Part shown: piece by piece, positions 1 through 8,641 of the stretch
Position numbering within the stretch: position 1 is the first letter of the stretch
Layout: each line of letters begins with the position of its first letter
Assembly: GCF_001685025.1 (NCBI RefSeq)
Contig: NZ_MAYU01000002.1
Span: 1-50,590, forward strand
Source of the DNA: Bacillus sp. FJAT-27225
Lineage (GTDB): Bacteria; Bacillota; Bacilli; Bacillales; Cytobacillaceae
Length of the DNA stretch: 50,590 nt
Reading direction: 5' to 3'
Notes under the pieces: generated by a model
Databases searched by the model: none
What the model was told of the DNA's origin: nothing
What the model saw: only the letters and a program-made list of their open reading frames with translations
Made by a program: the position numbers and the translations under genes

Positions 1-51
1 AGCATCTGACTTTTAATCAGAGGGTCGAAGGTTCGAGTCCTTCATGGCTCA
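1..51 (+). tRNA. tRNA-Lys (TTT), 5' end cut off by the window
   Basis: This is the 3' part of a lysine tRNA: anticodon arm with TTT, T-arm GGTTCGAGTCC and 3' acceptor strand ATGGCTC plus A. It is identical to the corresponding part of the complete tRNA-Lys at 49991. The CCA end is not encoded here, unlike in the downstream copy. Confidence 0.95.
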
Positions 52-110
52 TTTTATTTTTAAAAGCTATTGTCCAATAAAAGTTTTTTAGGTAAACTTT
101 ACTTAGAGAT

Positions 111-185
111 GCGGAAGTAGTTCAGTGGTAGAACATCACCTTGCCAAGGTGGGGGTCGCGGGTTCGAGCCCCGTCTTCCGCTCCA
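111..185 (+). tRNA. tRNA-Gly (GCC)
   Basis: Complete cloverleaf. Acceptor GCGGAAG pairs with CTTCCGC, the D-arm is followed by anticodon GCC in CTTGCCAAG, and the T-loop is GGTTCGAGCC. CCA is encoded. It belongs to a tRNA cluster that starts upstream of the window. Confidence 0.97.
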
Positions 186-193
186 TTTTTATT

Positions 194-269
194 GGGGCCT
201 TAGCTCAGCTGGGAGAGCGCCTGCTTTGCACGCAGGAGGTCAGCGGTTCGATCCCGCTAGGCTCCACCA
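194..269 (+). tRNA. tRNA-Ala (TGC)
   Basis: Complete cloverleaf. Acceptor GGGGCCT pairs with AGGCTCC through a G-U pair, the anticodon is TGC in CTTTGCACG, the T-loop is GGTTCGATCC and CCA is encoded. It is the last gene of the upstream tRNA cluster and is followed by a terminator. Confidence 0.97.
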
Positions 270-294
270 TCACACTTACATAAAGACCTATTAT

Positions 295-327
295 GCCTTC
301 ATTCCATTGGATTGAAGGCTTTTTTTA
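295..327 (+). terminator. Rho-independent terminator of the upstream tRNA cluster
   Basis: GCCTTCA and TGAAGGC form a 7-bp stem with an 11-nt loop, followed by a run of seven T. Confidence 0.85.
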
Positions 328-456
328 TACCACGTGATTCTCGTGACTCAAGAAATGTGGGCTGATGTAATGTAGAAGTGTATATATATACAGAATCTTG
401 TCGTGTTGAGTCAAATGGAAATGAGAGGTTAAAATGGAGAAAAAGGGGGAGAGACA

Positions 457-1353
457 ATGGGGAAATTATCAATCATTGGTATGCCAATGGACCTTGGGCA
501 ACTGCGGCGCGGCGTCGATATGGGTCCGAGTGCGATTCGCTATGCCGAGGTGGTGGATAGGCTAAAAACCTTGTTTGATGAGATTGAGGACCTTGGGGAT
601 ATAGCAGTTGGTCGCCCGGAAGTTGTGATTGATCAGCAATCAAACTTACGAAACTTGGAACTGATAACCGAAAAAAATGAACAGCTGGCCGAAGCTGTAG
701 ATAAGGTAGTTGAAAAAGGCTCATTTCCTCTTGTTCTTGGCGGGGACCATAGCATTGCAATCGGAACTCTTGCTGGTATAGCAAAGCATTATAGCAACTT
801 GGGTGTTATCTGGTATGATGCACACGGTGACCTTAATACTGCCGATACATCTCCATCCGGAAACATCCATGGTATGCCTCTCGCAGTCAGCCTCGGTCTT
901 GGGCATGAGATGTTAACTAAAATTGGAGGGTACAGCCCGAAGGTAAAGCCGGAGAATATTGTTATTATTGGCGCAAGGGCATTGGATGAGGGGGAAAAGA
1001 CATTCATAAAGGAAAAAGGTATAAGGGTATATACCATGCATGAAGTAGATAGAATGGGCATGGCAAAGGTGATGGAAGAAACTATCGCCTACCTTAAAGA
1101 TAGAACAGACGGTGTCCATCTATCATTGGATCTTGATGCGCTAGACCCACTGGATTGCCCTGGGGTAGGGACGCCAGTGTATGGTGGTATTACGTATAGG
1201 GAAAGTCACCTTGCCATGGAAATGCTCGCAGAGGCCGAAATCATAACTTCCGCCGAATTTGTAGAAGTAAATCCGATATTAGATGAACGGAACAAGACGG
1301 CTAAAGTGGCTGTAGAATTAATGGGTTCATTATTTGGAGAAAAACTGCTTTAA
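457..1353 (+). CDS. rocF: Arginase
   Basis: Arginase hydrolyses L-arginine to ornithine and urea in the cytoplasm, the first step of the Roc arginine-degradation route. The 298-residue protein is full length and has all ureohydrolase signatures: GGDHS (His98), DAHGD (Asp121, His123, Asp125) and SLDLDALDP (Asp225, Asp227). These residues bind the two manganese ions. The ATG at 457 follows an AGGGGGAGAG ribosome site. The gene stands alone between a tRNA cluster and the reverse-strand Spo0E-like gene, and has its own terminator. I see no clear RocR or AhrC operator. Agmatinase is the main alternative, but the N-terminal GMPMDLGQ-RRGVDMGP pattern is arginase-like. Confidence 0.95.
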   Translation: MGKLSIIGMPMDLGQLRRGVDMGPSAIRYAEVVDRLKTLFDEIEDLGDIAVGRPEVVIDQQSNLRNLELITEKNEQLAEAVDKVVEKGSFPLVLGGDHSIAIGTLAGIAKHYSNLGVIWYDAHGDLNTADTSPSGNIHGMPLAVSLGLGHEMLTKIGGYSPKVKPENIVIIGARALDEGEKTFIKEKGIRVYTMHEVDRMGMAKVMEETIAYLKDRTDGVHLSLDLDALDPLDCPGVGTPVYGGITYRESHLAMEMLAEAEIITSAEFVEVNPILDERNKTAKVAVELMGSLFGEKLL

Positions 1354-1370
1354 TTAACTCTGTACAATAA

Positions 1371-1405
1371 AACCAGCAGTCTTTGTTTTAAGCTGCTGGT
1401 TTTTT
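1371..1405 (+). terminator. Terminator after rocF
   Basis: AACCAGCAG and CTGCTGGTT form a 9-bp stem followed by a T run. It sits just downstream of the rocF stop codon and also just beyond the 3' end of the convergent small gene, so it may serve both. Confidence 0.85.
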
Positions 1406-1432
1406 AGTTGAAAATTGCCCCCTGGTTAAATG

Positions 1433-1600
1433 TCATCCTCTTTTGGTAATCAGCAAATGATACGTGTTAAGCAAGGAATCTAATTTAATGCTTGCCTCAA
1501 CAACATCTCGGTCGGTGAGTGATGTGTTTGAGGCAAGTTGCACCATCTCATTCCGGGATGTTTCAATGTCTTGGGCAAGTTTAGCGAGCTTGATACTCAT
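1433..1600 (-). CDS. Spo0E-like sporulation regulatory protein (aspartyl-phosphate phosphatase)
   Basis: This small reverse-strand gene encodes 55 residues beginning MSIKLAKLAQDIET. Spo0E-family proteins dephosphorylate Spo0A~P and so delay sporulation. The family signature is present near the C-terminus as SIKLDSLLNTY, matching the S-x-x-LD-x-L-x-x-x-Y pattern, after a short first helix; the usual length is 50-85 residues. The start at 1600 has GGGA nine bases upstream. A second in-frame ATG at 1609 would add three residues but leaves no space for a ribosome site. It lies tail to tail with rocF. Family membership is recognised from the motif; the phosphatase activity is inferred. Confidence 0.8.
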   Translation of the reverse strand: MSIKLAKLAQDIETSRNEMVQLASNTSLTDRDVVEASIKLDSLLNTYHLLITKRG

Positions 1601-1712
1601 AGCAACCATTCCCTTTTGTAAAATTTACTATTTTTATCTCCGTTATTGTGTAAATTCAAACCTTAAATACACCACATTTATCTAGAATTTGATAAAATTG
1701 TTTTAAAATAAA

Positions 1713-1738
1713 TGAAACCTTTTTGCACGCGATTCGTA
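1713..1738 (+). promoter_or_regulatory. Sigma-W autoregulatory promoter
   Basis: TGAAAC (1713-1718), a 16-nt spacer and CGTA (1735-1738) match the sigma-W consensus exactly, 38 bases before the sigW start. In B. subtilis sigW-rsiW is transcribed from such an autoregulated promoter. Confidence 0.9.
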
Positions 1739-1775
1739 AAATCGCATAGCCGCAATTGGAGGCGGAGGAAAACCA

Positions 1776-2339
1776 TTGGATGCTCTTGTAAAAAAACGGA
1801 TAAAACAAGTTAAAAAAGGCGACCAGGATGCGTTTGCTGAAATTGTTGAAATTTATAAAGACAAATTGTTTCAATTGGCCTATCGGATGCTTGGAAATCG
1901 GCATGAGGCGGAAGACATTGCCCAGGAAGCGTTTATCCGGGCGTATGTGAATATTGATAGCTATAATCAGGAATATAAGTTTTCTACCTGGCTATATCGA
2001 ATAGCTACCAATTTATGTATAGACAGGATTCGGAAGAAAAAGCCGGATTTCTACCTGGATGCTGAAATGGCAGGGACGGAAGGCCTAAACCTATACTCGC
2101 GAATTCCGTCAGATACACCTCTTCCTGAAAGGGAATTGGAAACAATGGAGCTTCAGGAAACAATACAGGGAGAAATATTAAAGCTGCCTGAAAAATACAG
2201 ATCAGCGATTGTGCTTAAATATGTTGAAGAATTATCATTAAATGAAATAAGTGAGATACTTGACTTGCCTCTCGGGACGGTAAAAACCCGTATCCATAGA
2301 GGGCGGGAAGCGTTAAGAAAGCAGTTACGACATGTATAA
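1776..2339 (+). CDS. sigW: ECF RNA polymerase sigma factor SigW
   Basis: This extracytoplasmic-function sigma factor drives the envelope-stress regulon (antimicrobial peptides, alkaline shock). The 187-residue protein has region 2 at about 18-90, including EAEDIAQEAFIRAY and FSTWLYRIATNLCIDRIR, and region 4 at about 130-185, ending GTVKTRIHRGREALRKQL. It closely resembles B. subtilis SigW from memory. The start is a TTG, chosen because GGAGGCGGAGG lies just upstream and the reading begins DALVKKRIKQVKKGDQDAF like the family. It is co-transcribed with its anti-sigma factor 12 bases downstream. Confidence 0.95.
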   Translation: MDALVKKRIKQVKKGDQDAFAEIVEIYKDKLFQLAYRMLGNRHEAEDIAQEAFIRAYVNIDSYNQEYKFSTWLYRIATNLCIDRIRKKKPDFYLDAEMAGTEGLNLYSRIPSDTPLPERELETMELQETIQGEILKLPEKYRSAIVLKYVEELSLNEISEILDLPLGTVKTRIHRGREALRKQLRHV

Positions 2340-2351
2340 GAGGTGAACGAT

Positions 2352-2972
2352 GTGAATTGTCCTGACGAAATCATTAGTTATATGCACGAATACCTGGATG
2401 AAGATATTGAACGAGAACATGAACAGTTGCTTAAGAAACACTTGGGTACATGCAAAGAATGCCAGACTATCTTTCACGAACTTGAAAAATCTGTGGCACT
2501 CGTGAAGAGCACAGCGCATGTCCATGCTCCGGAGGGATTTACACAATCCGTCATGGCGAAACTTCCGAAGGAAAAGAAAAAGGTTGGTATTCAGCGCTGG
2601 ATGAAAGGACATCCGATGCTTACGGCTGCTGCTGTATTCCTTGTTTTAATGGCTGGAAGTCTTTTTTCAATAGTAGATAATAGTGGCGAGGAATTTTCGA
2701 CAACCAATGCTGACCAGGTAGTTATTGAAAATGAAACGGTTATTGTTCCAGCCGGGAAAGTTGTCCGCGGGGATTTAGTAGTTAAGAACGGGGACATCAA
2801 GATCGAAGGTGAGGTCCAGGGAGATGTAACGGTCATAAATGGTGAAAATTATTTGGCTTCAGCAGGGAATGTGACAGGCAAGATTGAAAAGGTTGATAAG
2901 ACCTTTGACCTTATTTGGTATCATATTAAGAGAACAGCAACTAATCTTTTTAAAGTTGGCCAGGATGAATAA
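2352..2972 (+). CDS. rsiW: Anti-sigma-W factor RsiW
   Basis: This membrane anti-sigma factor sequesters SigW until it is cut by site-1 (PrsW) and site-2 (RasP) proteolysis. The 206-residue reading begins NCPDEIISYMHEYLD. It has the zinc-associated anti-sigma motif H-x3-C-x2-C (His30, Cys34, Cys37) and one membrane span at about 88-107 (HPMLTAAAVFLVLMAGS). An extracytoplasmic tail of about 100 residues is rich in beta-strand VVKNGDIKIEGEV-type repeats. I chose the GTG at 2352 because AGGTGA five bases upstream is the ribosome site. The in-frame GTG at 2343 lies inside that site. Confidence 0.93.
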   Translation: MNCPDEIISYMHEYLDEDIEREHEQLLKKHLGTCKECQTIFHELEKSVALVKSTAHVHAPEGFTQSVMAKLPKEKKKVGIQRWMKGHPMLTAAAVFLVLMAGSLFSIVDNSGEEFSTTNADQVVIENETVIVPAGKVVRGDLVVKNGDIKIEGEVQGDVTVINGENYLASAGNVTGKIEKVDKTFDLIWYHIKRTATNLFKVGQDE

Positions 2973-3001
2973 TACAGAAGGCTAACAAATCAATTAGAAT
3001 C

Positions 3002-3035
3002 GGCATCGGTTGAAGACCGATGCCTTAATTATTTT
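3002..3035 (+). terminator. Terminator after sigW-rsiW
   Basis: GGCATCGGT and ACCGATGCC form a perfect 9-bp stem with a 5-nt loop, followed by the T-rich tract TTAATTATTTT. Confidence 0.75.
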
Positions 3036-3086
3036 CTGTAGGGTTTTTCCTCTAATAAGTGAGGTACTAAATAATATTGGATTTTG

Positions 3087-3095
3087 TGCTATAAT
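3087..3095 (+). promoter_or_regulatory. Candidate extended -10 promoter of cdaA-cdaR-glmM
   Basis: TGCTATAAT is a perfect extended -10 element (TG-N-TATAAT) about 75 bases before cdaA. No convincing -35 hexamer is visible at the usual spacing. Confidence 0.5.
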
Positions 3096-3169
3096 AAGAA
3101 AGCTATCTTTTATACAAAATCCTTACCCCTAAAGCGGGTTTTACATATTAATTTACCGGAGGAAAGCCA

Positions 3170-3997
3170 ATGCCGTTTGGAGATTTTTCGCTATTTGACT
3201 ACTTGGCCGGTATTGTCGATATCGCCATTGTCTGGTATGTCGTTTATAAATTGATTATGCTTATTAAAGGAACAAAGGCAGTCCAGCTTCTAAAGGGCAT
3301 CTTTGTTATCCTTCTGGTGAAATTGCTCAGTGACTTTCTTGGGTTAAAAACCTTGAGTTGGATTGTGGATAACATCATTACGTGGGGGTTTCTGGCGATT
3401 ATTATTATTTTCCAGCCTGAGCTGAGGCGGGCCCTTGAACAGCTTGGCCGGGGCAGGTTCTTTTCCAGAACTGGAAATCAGGAAGAGGAGGAGCTGGAGA
3501 GGACGACAACGGCAATTTTTAAAGCTGTCGATTATATGGCGAAGCGGCGGATTGGTGCCTTAATTTCCGTCGAGCGCGAAACTGGAATGACCGATTATAT
3601 TGAAACAGGAATAAGGCTAGATGGAAAAATTTCATCAGAGCTGTTAATTAATATCTTTATCCCAAATACCCCCTTGCACGATGGGGCAGTAATATTGCAA
3701 AAGAATCATGTTGCTGCTGCGGCCTGCTATCTTCCCCTTTCGGAAAGCCCCTTCATATCGAAAGAGTTGGGAACGAGGCACAGGGCTGCTCTTGGAATTA
3801 GCGAAGTTACCGATAGTATTACAATTGTTGTGTCAGAAGAGACAGGGGCAATCTCCTTGACCAAAAATGGGGAGTTATATCGGGATTTAACAATGGAGTC
3901 TTTTAAGGAAATGGTTACAAATGAATTGGCAGGACCAGAAAGGGCTAAACCTGCTTCTTCAACTCGTTGGAATTGGAGGATGAAGAGAAATGGATAA
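3170..3997 (+). CDS. cdaA: Diadenylate cyclase CdaA (c-di-AMP synthase)
   Basis: CdaA condenses two ATP into the second messenger c-di-AMP at the membrane, controlling potassium and osmolyte transport and envelope homeostasis. The 275-residue protein has three N-terminal membrane spans (about 10-30, 38-57, 62-82) and then the DAC domain. The catalytic motifs LHDGAVI (Asp171-Gly172-Ala173) and TRHRAALG (Arg203-His204-Arg205) are both present. The ATG at 3170 follows CGGAGGAAAG. cdaR overlaps its 3' end by 8 bases and glmM follows. This is the conserved operon in which CdaR and GlmM modulate CdaA. Confidence 0.96.
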   Translation: MPFGDFSLFDYLAGIVDIAIVWYVVYKLIMLIKGTKAVQLLKGIFVILLVKLLSDFLGLKTLSWIVDNIITWGFLAIIIIFQPELRRALEQLGRGRFFSRTGNQEEEELERTTTAIFKAVDYMAKRRIGALISVERETGMTDYIETGIRLDGKISSELLINIFIPNTPLHDGAVILQKNHVAAAACYLPLSESPFISKELGTRHRAALGISEVTDSITIVVSEETGAISLTKNGELYRDLTMESFKEMVTNELAGPERAKPASSTRWNWRMKRNG

Positions 3998-5225
3998 ATT
4001 GCTGGACAACAGCTGGTTTGTCAAGGTGGTTGCTCTGCTGCTCGCATTTCTGCTCTATTCGTCGGTTCCAGTAAAAGATGGAAGTAAACTTAATGAAATT
4101 TACGTTCCCGGCGATGAAACAACTGAAACAATAGAAGATGTTCCTGTATCTGCCTATTATGATACGAAAAATCTAATTGTATCAGGCTTACCCGAGACTG
4201 TGGATGTAGAGGTATCGGGTCCGAAGAGCCATGTTCAAAATGCAAAGACACTAAAGAACTTTGAAGTGTATGTGGAGTTGTCGGATGCTGAGGTAGGCAA
4301 TAGAAATGTAAAGCTGAAAATAAGGGAATTATCCGATAAATTAGATGCCAAGCTCTCGCCTTCCTCCGCCAATATTACTATACAGGAACGGATTACACGT
4401 GAATTTCGGGTTGCGGCTGAATTTGATAATAGCATGGTTCAGGATGGGTTTGGTACGTCTGCACCGCAAATAAATCCAGCTAAAGTGAAAATAACCGGAC
4501 CGCGTGATGAAATTGAAAGAATTACGTATGTAAAGGCTGCGGTAGACATAAAAGATCCAATTTTTGAAACAACAACACGGGATGCAAAAATCAGAGTCCT
4601 CGATAAGGATCTAAATAAACTGGATGTTATTGTTGATCCTGATACGGTAAAGGTAACCATTCCTATTAAAAGCTTGACGAAGAAAGTTCCAATCAATATA
4701 GTCGAAAAAGGAAGTTTGCCAGAGGGGCTTATCCTTGAATCAATGCAATTAGAAACCAAAGAGGCTGTTATAACTGCTGATGAATCCATTTTGGAGAAGA
4801 CTGATGCGGTACGGGCCGAAGTAAATCTAAGTGAAATTACTAAAAACACAACTGTTACCGTCCCAGTCATTATTTCCGATGGGATTTCAGCTGTAACACC
4901 AGAGTTGGTCAAAATTACAGTAAAAGTCCGGAAATCGGAGCAGGAAGTTAGCCTTTCTGCCCTTCCCGTCGATATTAATGGGCTTGCTGAGGGAAATGAC
5001 GTGACATTTGAAAATCCCAAAAATGGCCAAGCAAGCCTGACTGTATATGGACCGTCAGACCGGGTAAAGGCCATAAATCCCGATGATTTCCGGCTGTTTA
5101 TAGAATTGACTGGACTTGAAGAAGGAAGGCATAATGTTGAAATAAAAGTTGAAGGGCCAGATGGGGTTTCCTGGAGGATGGCCCAGTCCACAGCAACAGT
5201 TACGATTACAAATACAGAGGTGTAA
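3990..5225 (+). CDS. cdaR: CdaA regulatory protein CdaR (YbbR-domain protein)
   Basis: CdaR is an extracellular, membrane-anchored regulator of CdaA. The 411-residue protein has one N-terminal span or signal anchor (about 8-25, WFVKVVALLLAFLLYSSV). About four YbbR beta-sandwich repeats follow, visible as recurring patterns such as VDVEVSGPKSHV, AKVKITGPRDEI, ADESILEKTDAV and LTVYGPSDRVKA. The start overlaps the end of cdaA, indicating translational coupling. The length is slightly below the roughly 480 residues of the B. subtilis protein. Confidence 0.92.
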   Translation: MDKLLDNSWFVKVVALLLAFLLYSSVPVKDGSKLNEIYVPGDETTETIEDVPVSAYYDTKNLIVSGLPETVDVEVSGPKSHVQNAKTLKNFEVYVELSDAEVGNRNVKLKIRELSDKLDAKLSPSSANITIQERITREFRVAAEFDNSMVQDGFGTSAPQINPAKVKITGPRDEIERITYVKAAVDIKDPIFETTTRDAKIRVLDKDLNKLDVIVDPDTVKVTIPIKSLTKKVPINIVEKGSLPEGLILESMQLETKEAVITADESILEKTDAVRAEVNLSEITKNTTVTVPVIISDGISAVTPELVKITVKVRKSEQEVSLSALPVDINGLAEGNDVTFENPKNGQASLTVYGPSDRVKAINPDDFRLFIELTGLEEGRHNVEIKVEGPDGVSWRMAQSTATVTITNTEV

Positions 5226-5261
5226 CTACCATTGGCTGTAGTAGAAGGAGCGAGAATTAAA

Positions 5262-6611
5262 ATGGGAAAATATTTTGGTACAGACGGAGTACGGGGCGTT
5301 GCAAATAGTGAACTGACACCTGAATTGGCGTTTAAATTGGGGCGCTTTGGAGGGTTTGTTCTTACAAAGGATAAAGATCGTCCGAAAGTTATTATAGGGC
5401 GCGATACAAGGATTTCGGGTCATATGCTTGAAGGAGCACTGGTTGCCGGCCTTCTTTCAATAGGTGCTGAAGTAATGAGGCTTGGTGTTATTTCGACACC
5501 GGGTGTTGCTTATTTAACGAAGGCACTTGGGGCCCAGGCTGGAGTTATGATTTCCGCATCTCATAATCCTGTTCAGGATAATGGCATAAAATTCTTTGGC
5601 CCTGACGGATTCAAGCTATCGGATGAACAGGAGGATGAGATTGAGAAGCTGATGGATCTTCCGGCTGATGAGCTTCCTCGTCCGGTAGGTGAAAAACTTG
5701 GCCAGGTAAATGATTACTTCGAAGGTGGCCAGAAATATCTTCAGTATTTGAAACAGACGGTCGACGAGGATTTCTCTGGTATCCATATTGCTCTTGATTG
5801 TGCACATGGAGCTACGTCTTCTCTGGCAACCCATTTGTTTGCGGACTTAGATGCTGATATCTCAACAATGGGAGCATCTCCAAATGGATTGAATATTAAC
5901 GCTGGAGTGGGTTCAACTCACCCCGAGACGCTAGCTTCATTTGTTAAGGAAAAGGGCGCTGACATCGGGCTCGCCTTTGATGGGGATGGCGATAGGATGA
6001 TTGCAATCGATGAAAACGGTGCAGTTGTAGATGGCGACCAAATCTTATATATATGCGGAAAGTACTTAAAAGAGCATAACAGGCTAAAGCATTCAACAGT
6101 TGTTTCCACAGTAATGAGCAATCTCGGCTTTTATAAGGCTCTTGAAAAGAATGGCATTCAAAGCGCGCAAACTGCTGTCGGAGACCGCTATGTTGTAGAG
6201 GAAATGAAGAAAAATGGCTTTAATCTCGGCGGAGAGCAATCAGGCCACATCATTTTCCTTGATTACAACACAACAGGTGATGGATTGCTGACAGGACTGC
6301 AGCTTGTAAATATAATGAAAGCCACCCAAAAGCCCTTGTCCGAGCTAGCGAATGAATTCAAGAAGTTCCCTCAGCTTCTTGTCAATGTGAGGGTGACAGA
6401 TAAACATCATGTAACAGATAATGAGAAGGTTAAAGCAATTATTGAAGAGGTGGAAAGGGAGATGGGAGGAGATGGACGTATTCTCGTTCGCCCATCCGGG
6501 ACAGAGCCTCTCGTCCGTGTAATGGCTGAAGCCCCGACCGAAGAACAGTGTAAGGATTATGTAACCCGAATTGTTGACGTTGTCAGGGCAGAAATGGGAT
6601 TGGCCGAATAA
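5262..6611 (+). CDS. glmM: Phosphoglucosamine mutase GlmM
   Basis: GlmM interconverts glucosamine-6-phosphate and glucosamine-1-phosphate on the route to UDP-GlcNAc for peptidoglycan. The 449-residue reading starts [12 protein letters not shown]. It contains the phosphoserine loop MISASHNP (Ser100), the metal loop AFDGDGDR and the phosphate-binding [12 protein letters not shown] near the C-terminus. I chose the ATG at 5262, with AGAAGGAG upstream and a family-typical N-terminus, over a TTG ten codons earlier. It is the third gene of the cdaA operon; in other Firmicutes GlmM binds and inhibits CdaA. Confidence 0.96.
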   Translation: MGKYFGTDGVRGVANSELTPELAFKLGRFGGFVLTKDKDRPKVIIGRDTRISGHMLEGALVAGLLSIGAEVMRLGVISTPGVAYLTKALGAQAGVMISASHNPVQDNGIKFFGPDGFKLSDEQEDEIEKLMDLPADELPRPVGEKLGQVNDYFEGGQKYLQYLKQTVDEDFSGIHIALDCAHGATSSLATHLFADLDADISTMGASPNGLNINAGVGSTHPETLASFVKEKGADIGLAFDGDGDRMIAIDENGAVVDGDQILYICGKYLKEHNRLKHSTVVSTVMSNLGFYKALEKNGIQSAQTAVGDRYVVEEMKKNGFNLGGEQSGHIIFLDYNTTGDGLLTGLQLVNIMKATQKPLSELANEFKKFPQLLVNVRVTDKHHVTDNEKVKAIIEEVEREMGGDGRILVRPSGTEPLVRVMAEAPTEEQCKDYVTRIVDVVRAEMGLAE

Positions 6612-6621
6612 ATAATAATCG

Positions 6622-6650
6622 AGCACTAGCCATAAGGCTGGTGCTTTTTT
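6622..6650 (+). terminator. Terminator of the cdaA-cdaR-glmM operon
   Basis: AGCACTAGCC and GGCTGGTGCT form a 10-bp stem with a G-U pair and a 4-nt loop, followed by six T. Confidence 0.88.
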
Positions 6651-6673
6651 GCAGTAATTAAATAAAATCCGAC

Positions 6674-6702
6674 TTGACTTATAGGAATAATTATACTACT
6701 AT
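6674..6702 (+). promoter_or_regulatory. Candidate sigma-A promoter of tcyP
   Basis: TTGACT, a 17-nt spacer and TACTAT lie about 40 bases before tcyP. The spacer contains the AT-rich TATAGGAATAATTAT. In B. subtilis tcyP is repressed by CymR, and a CymR-type site overlapping this promoter is plausible but is not shown by the sequence alone. Confidence 0.5.
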
Positions 6703-6744
6703 TTTCGTATTCATATAGTAATAACTAGGATTGGAGGGAAAAAA

Positions 6745-8127
6745 TTGAATACATTGCTTATCTTTTTGAACATTGCTGTTCTTCTTTTGCTAATGTATGG
6801 GTTGTTCATTTTGCAAAAGAAACATGTATCGTTTTCAAAACGTGTCTTTGCAGGGTTAGGGTTGGGGATTGTGTTTGGAACGGTCATTCATTTGCTTTAT
6901 GGTACGGCCTCAGAAGTAACTTCAAAATCAATGGAATGGTTTTCAATTGTCGGCACAGGTTATGTAAAGCTATTGCAAATGATTGTCATGCCCCTTATTT
7001 TCATTTCAATTGTTGGTGCTTTTACAAAACTTAAGCTGACGAAAAATATTGGGAAGATCAGCTTCCTTGTTATTGGCCTTTTGCTTGGTACGACAGCGGT
7101 ATCGGCGGTAATTGGTATAGGGTCTGCGCTTGGGTTTGGACTTGAAGGAATTCAACTGTCAGAAGGGGAAGCTGAGGCTGCTCGGAATGAGTTGTTGAAA
7201 GAAAGGGTTGTGACTGTCGAAAACATGACAATTCCCCAGCAAATTCTGGAGATGTTCCCTGGAAACCCATTTGCCGATTTAACAGGTGCGCGTCCTACTT
7301 CAACAATTGCGGTAGTTATTTTTGCAGCATTTATTGGGATTGCCTATTTAGGAATTAAACGAAAAGAGCCAGAACATGCTGAGTTTTTTGCGAAAATTAT
7401 TGACACCTTTTATTCAATTGTAATGAGGGTTGTAACATTAATCCTAAGGCTTACACCTTATGGGATTTTAGCAATTATCACGAAAGTTGCTGCAACAAGT
7501 GACTATGCCGCAATTGTGAATTTAGGCAAGTTTGTAATTGCCTCCTATGTTGCACTTATTCTAATGTTTATTGTTCATTTGGCACTGTTAGCACTTGCAA
7601 AGATTAATCCAGCTCTTTATGTGAAAAAAGGTTTCCCTACTTTAACATTTGCGTTTTCTTCACGGTCGAGTGCGGGCACACTGCCCCTGACAATTAAGAC
7701 ACAGACAAAAGATTTCGGTGTTTCAGAGGGTATTGCAAATTTTGCTGGCTCTTTTGGATTAACTATCGGTCAAAATGGGTGTGCGGGAATTTATCCAGCC
7801 ATGCTTGCTGTTATGGTTGCTCCTGCAGCAGGAATAGATCCGACTAGCATATCCTTTATTCTAACCCTCATCCTTGTTGTAACGATTAGCTCCTTTGGTG
7901 TAGCAGGCGTTGGTGGAGGGGCTACATTTGCAGCCCTGATTGTGTTGTCCATCATGAATCTCCCAGTAGCGATTGTTGGGCTTCTCATCTCAGTTGAGCC
8001 GTTAATCGACATGGGAAGGACTGCTCTCAATGTAAGTGGCTCAATGACATCAGGGCTGCTTACTAGCAAAATAACTGGTGAGCTCAATCAAAAGGTTTAT
8101 CAACAGCCCAATGTAGTAGAGGCATAA
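6745..8127 (+). CDS. tcyP: L-cystine transporter TcyP (sodium/dicarboxylate symporter family)
   Basis: TcyP is a high-affinity cystine importer in the cytoplasmic membrane that supplies sulfur amino acids. The 460-residue protein has the dicarboxylate/amino acid:cation symporter fold. About eight hydrophobic spans are visible, along with the re-entrant serine-rich stretch SSRSSAGTLPLTI and a C-terminal VEPLIDMGRTALNVSGS motif. The TTG start is supported by GGAGGG at 6733 and a TcyP-like N-terminus. It has its own promoter and a strong terminator, and sits between glmM and glmS, which are adjacent in B. subtilis. Confidence 0.9.
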   Translation: MNTLLIFLNIAVLLLLMYGLFILQKKHVSFSKRVFAGLGLGIVFGTVIHLLYGTASEVTSKSMEWFSIVGTGYVKLLQMIVMPLIFISIVGAFTKLKLTKNIGKISFLVIGLLLGTTAVSAVIGIGSALGFGLEGIQLSEGEAEAARNELLKERVVTVENMTIPQQILEMFPGNPFADLTGARPTSTIAVVIFAAFIGIAYLGIKRKEPEHAEFFAKIIDTFYSIVMRVVTLILRLTPYGILAIITKVAATSDYAAIVNLGKFVIASYVALILMFIVHLALLALAKINPALYVKKGFPTLTFAFSSRSSAGTLPLTIKTQTKDFGVSEGIANFAGSFGLTIGQNGCAGIYPAMLAVMVAPAAGIDPTSISFILTLILVVTISSFGVAGVGGGATFAALIVLSIMNLPVAIVGLLISVEPLIDMGRTALNVSGSMTSGLLTSKITGELNQKVYQQPNVVEA

Positions 8128-8136
8128 CCATATTTC

Positions 8137-8180
8137 ATGCATAAGGGAACTTCACCATTCCCTTATGCATATTTTATTTT
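8137..8180 (+). terminator. Terminator after tcyP
   Basis: A perfect 13-bp stem (8137-8149 with 8158-8170; ATGCATAAGGGAA and its complement) with an 8-nt loop is followed by ATTTTATTTT. Confidence 0.88.
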
Positions 8181-8266
8181 ATGACCTTTGTTACTAAAGT
8201 AGAGGGTCAAGTGAGTAGAGTTTTTGAAGTTACAAATGAGGGTAAAGGGAGGAAAAACTTTACATC

Positions 8267-8295
8267 TTGACGAGAATTCTGTTCTCATGTAATAT
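8267..8295 (+). promoter_or_regulatory. Sigma-A promoter of glmS
   Basis: TTGACG (8267-8272), a 17-nt spacer and TAATAT (8290-8295) lie about 80 bases upstream of the ribozyme, giving a leader of roughly 340 nt. Confidence 0.7.
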
Positions 8296-8370
8296 GGGGT
8301 TTGCTTGGTTTTTGTAAGATGCAACCAGCATAGCTAATTGTGGAAAGGTGGGCAGGGGTTTACACATACT

Positions 8371-8563
8371 AAAAGCGCCAGGACTAATCCGGATCGGAAA
8401 TTGGGTTAGTTGACGAGGTGGAGGTTTATCGAATTTTCGGCGGATGCCTCCCGGCCGCAGCGCACGGCTGATTCCTGCTGCTTGAAATCATTAGGGCAAC
8501 CTGATGGACAAAGGGCTCCAGGATGCGCAAACGGAATAGGCATGGTGGTAAAAGAAGCCGTTC
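8371..8563 (+). ncRNA. glmS ribozyme (glucosamine-6-phosphate-responsive self-cleaving riboswitch)
   Basis: The leader contains the conserved ribozyme core. The cleavage site lies before G8375 in AAAAGCGCC. P1 pairs ACTAATCC with GGGTTAGT. The invariant GTTGACGAGG-GGAGGTTTATCGAATTTTCGGCGGATGCCTCCCGGC region follows with all expected segments. A distal stem pairs ACGGCT (8464-8469) with AGCCGT (8556-8561). Glucosamine-6-phosphate acts as the cofactor for cleavage, and the cleaved mRNA is degraded, which lowers GlmS. The 3' boundary is approximate. Confidence 0.95.
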
Positions 8564-8641
8564 CATTTATTATACGGAGATAGGGGGCAAGCTGTGCCCT
8601 CGGTACTGTCTTGCCCTCTTGTTACAGGAGGATAAGATTAT

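Noticed and set aside
4439-5191. Reverse-strand frame of 250 codons opposite cdaR
   Set aside because: It is a shadow of the cdaR coding sequence: serine/threonine-rich with no motif or ribosome site.
8582-8616. GGGCAAG/CTTGCCC hairpin just before glmS as an attenuator
   Set aside because: There is only a short U-rich tail, and the ribozyme already explains regulation of this leader.
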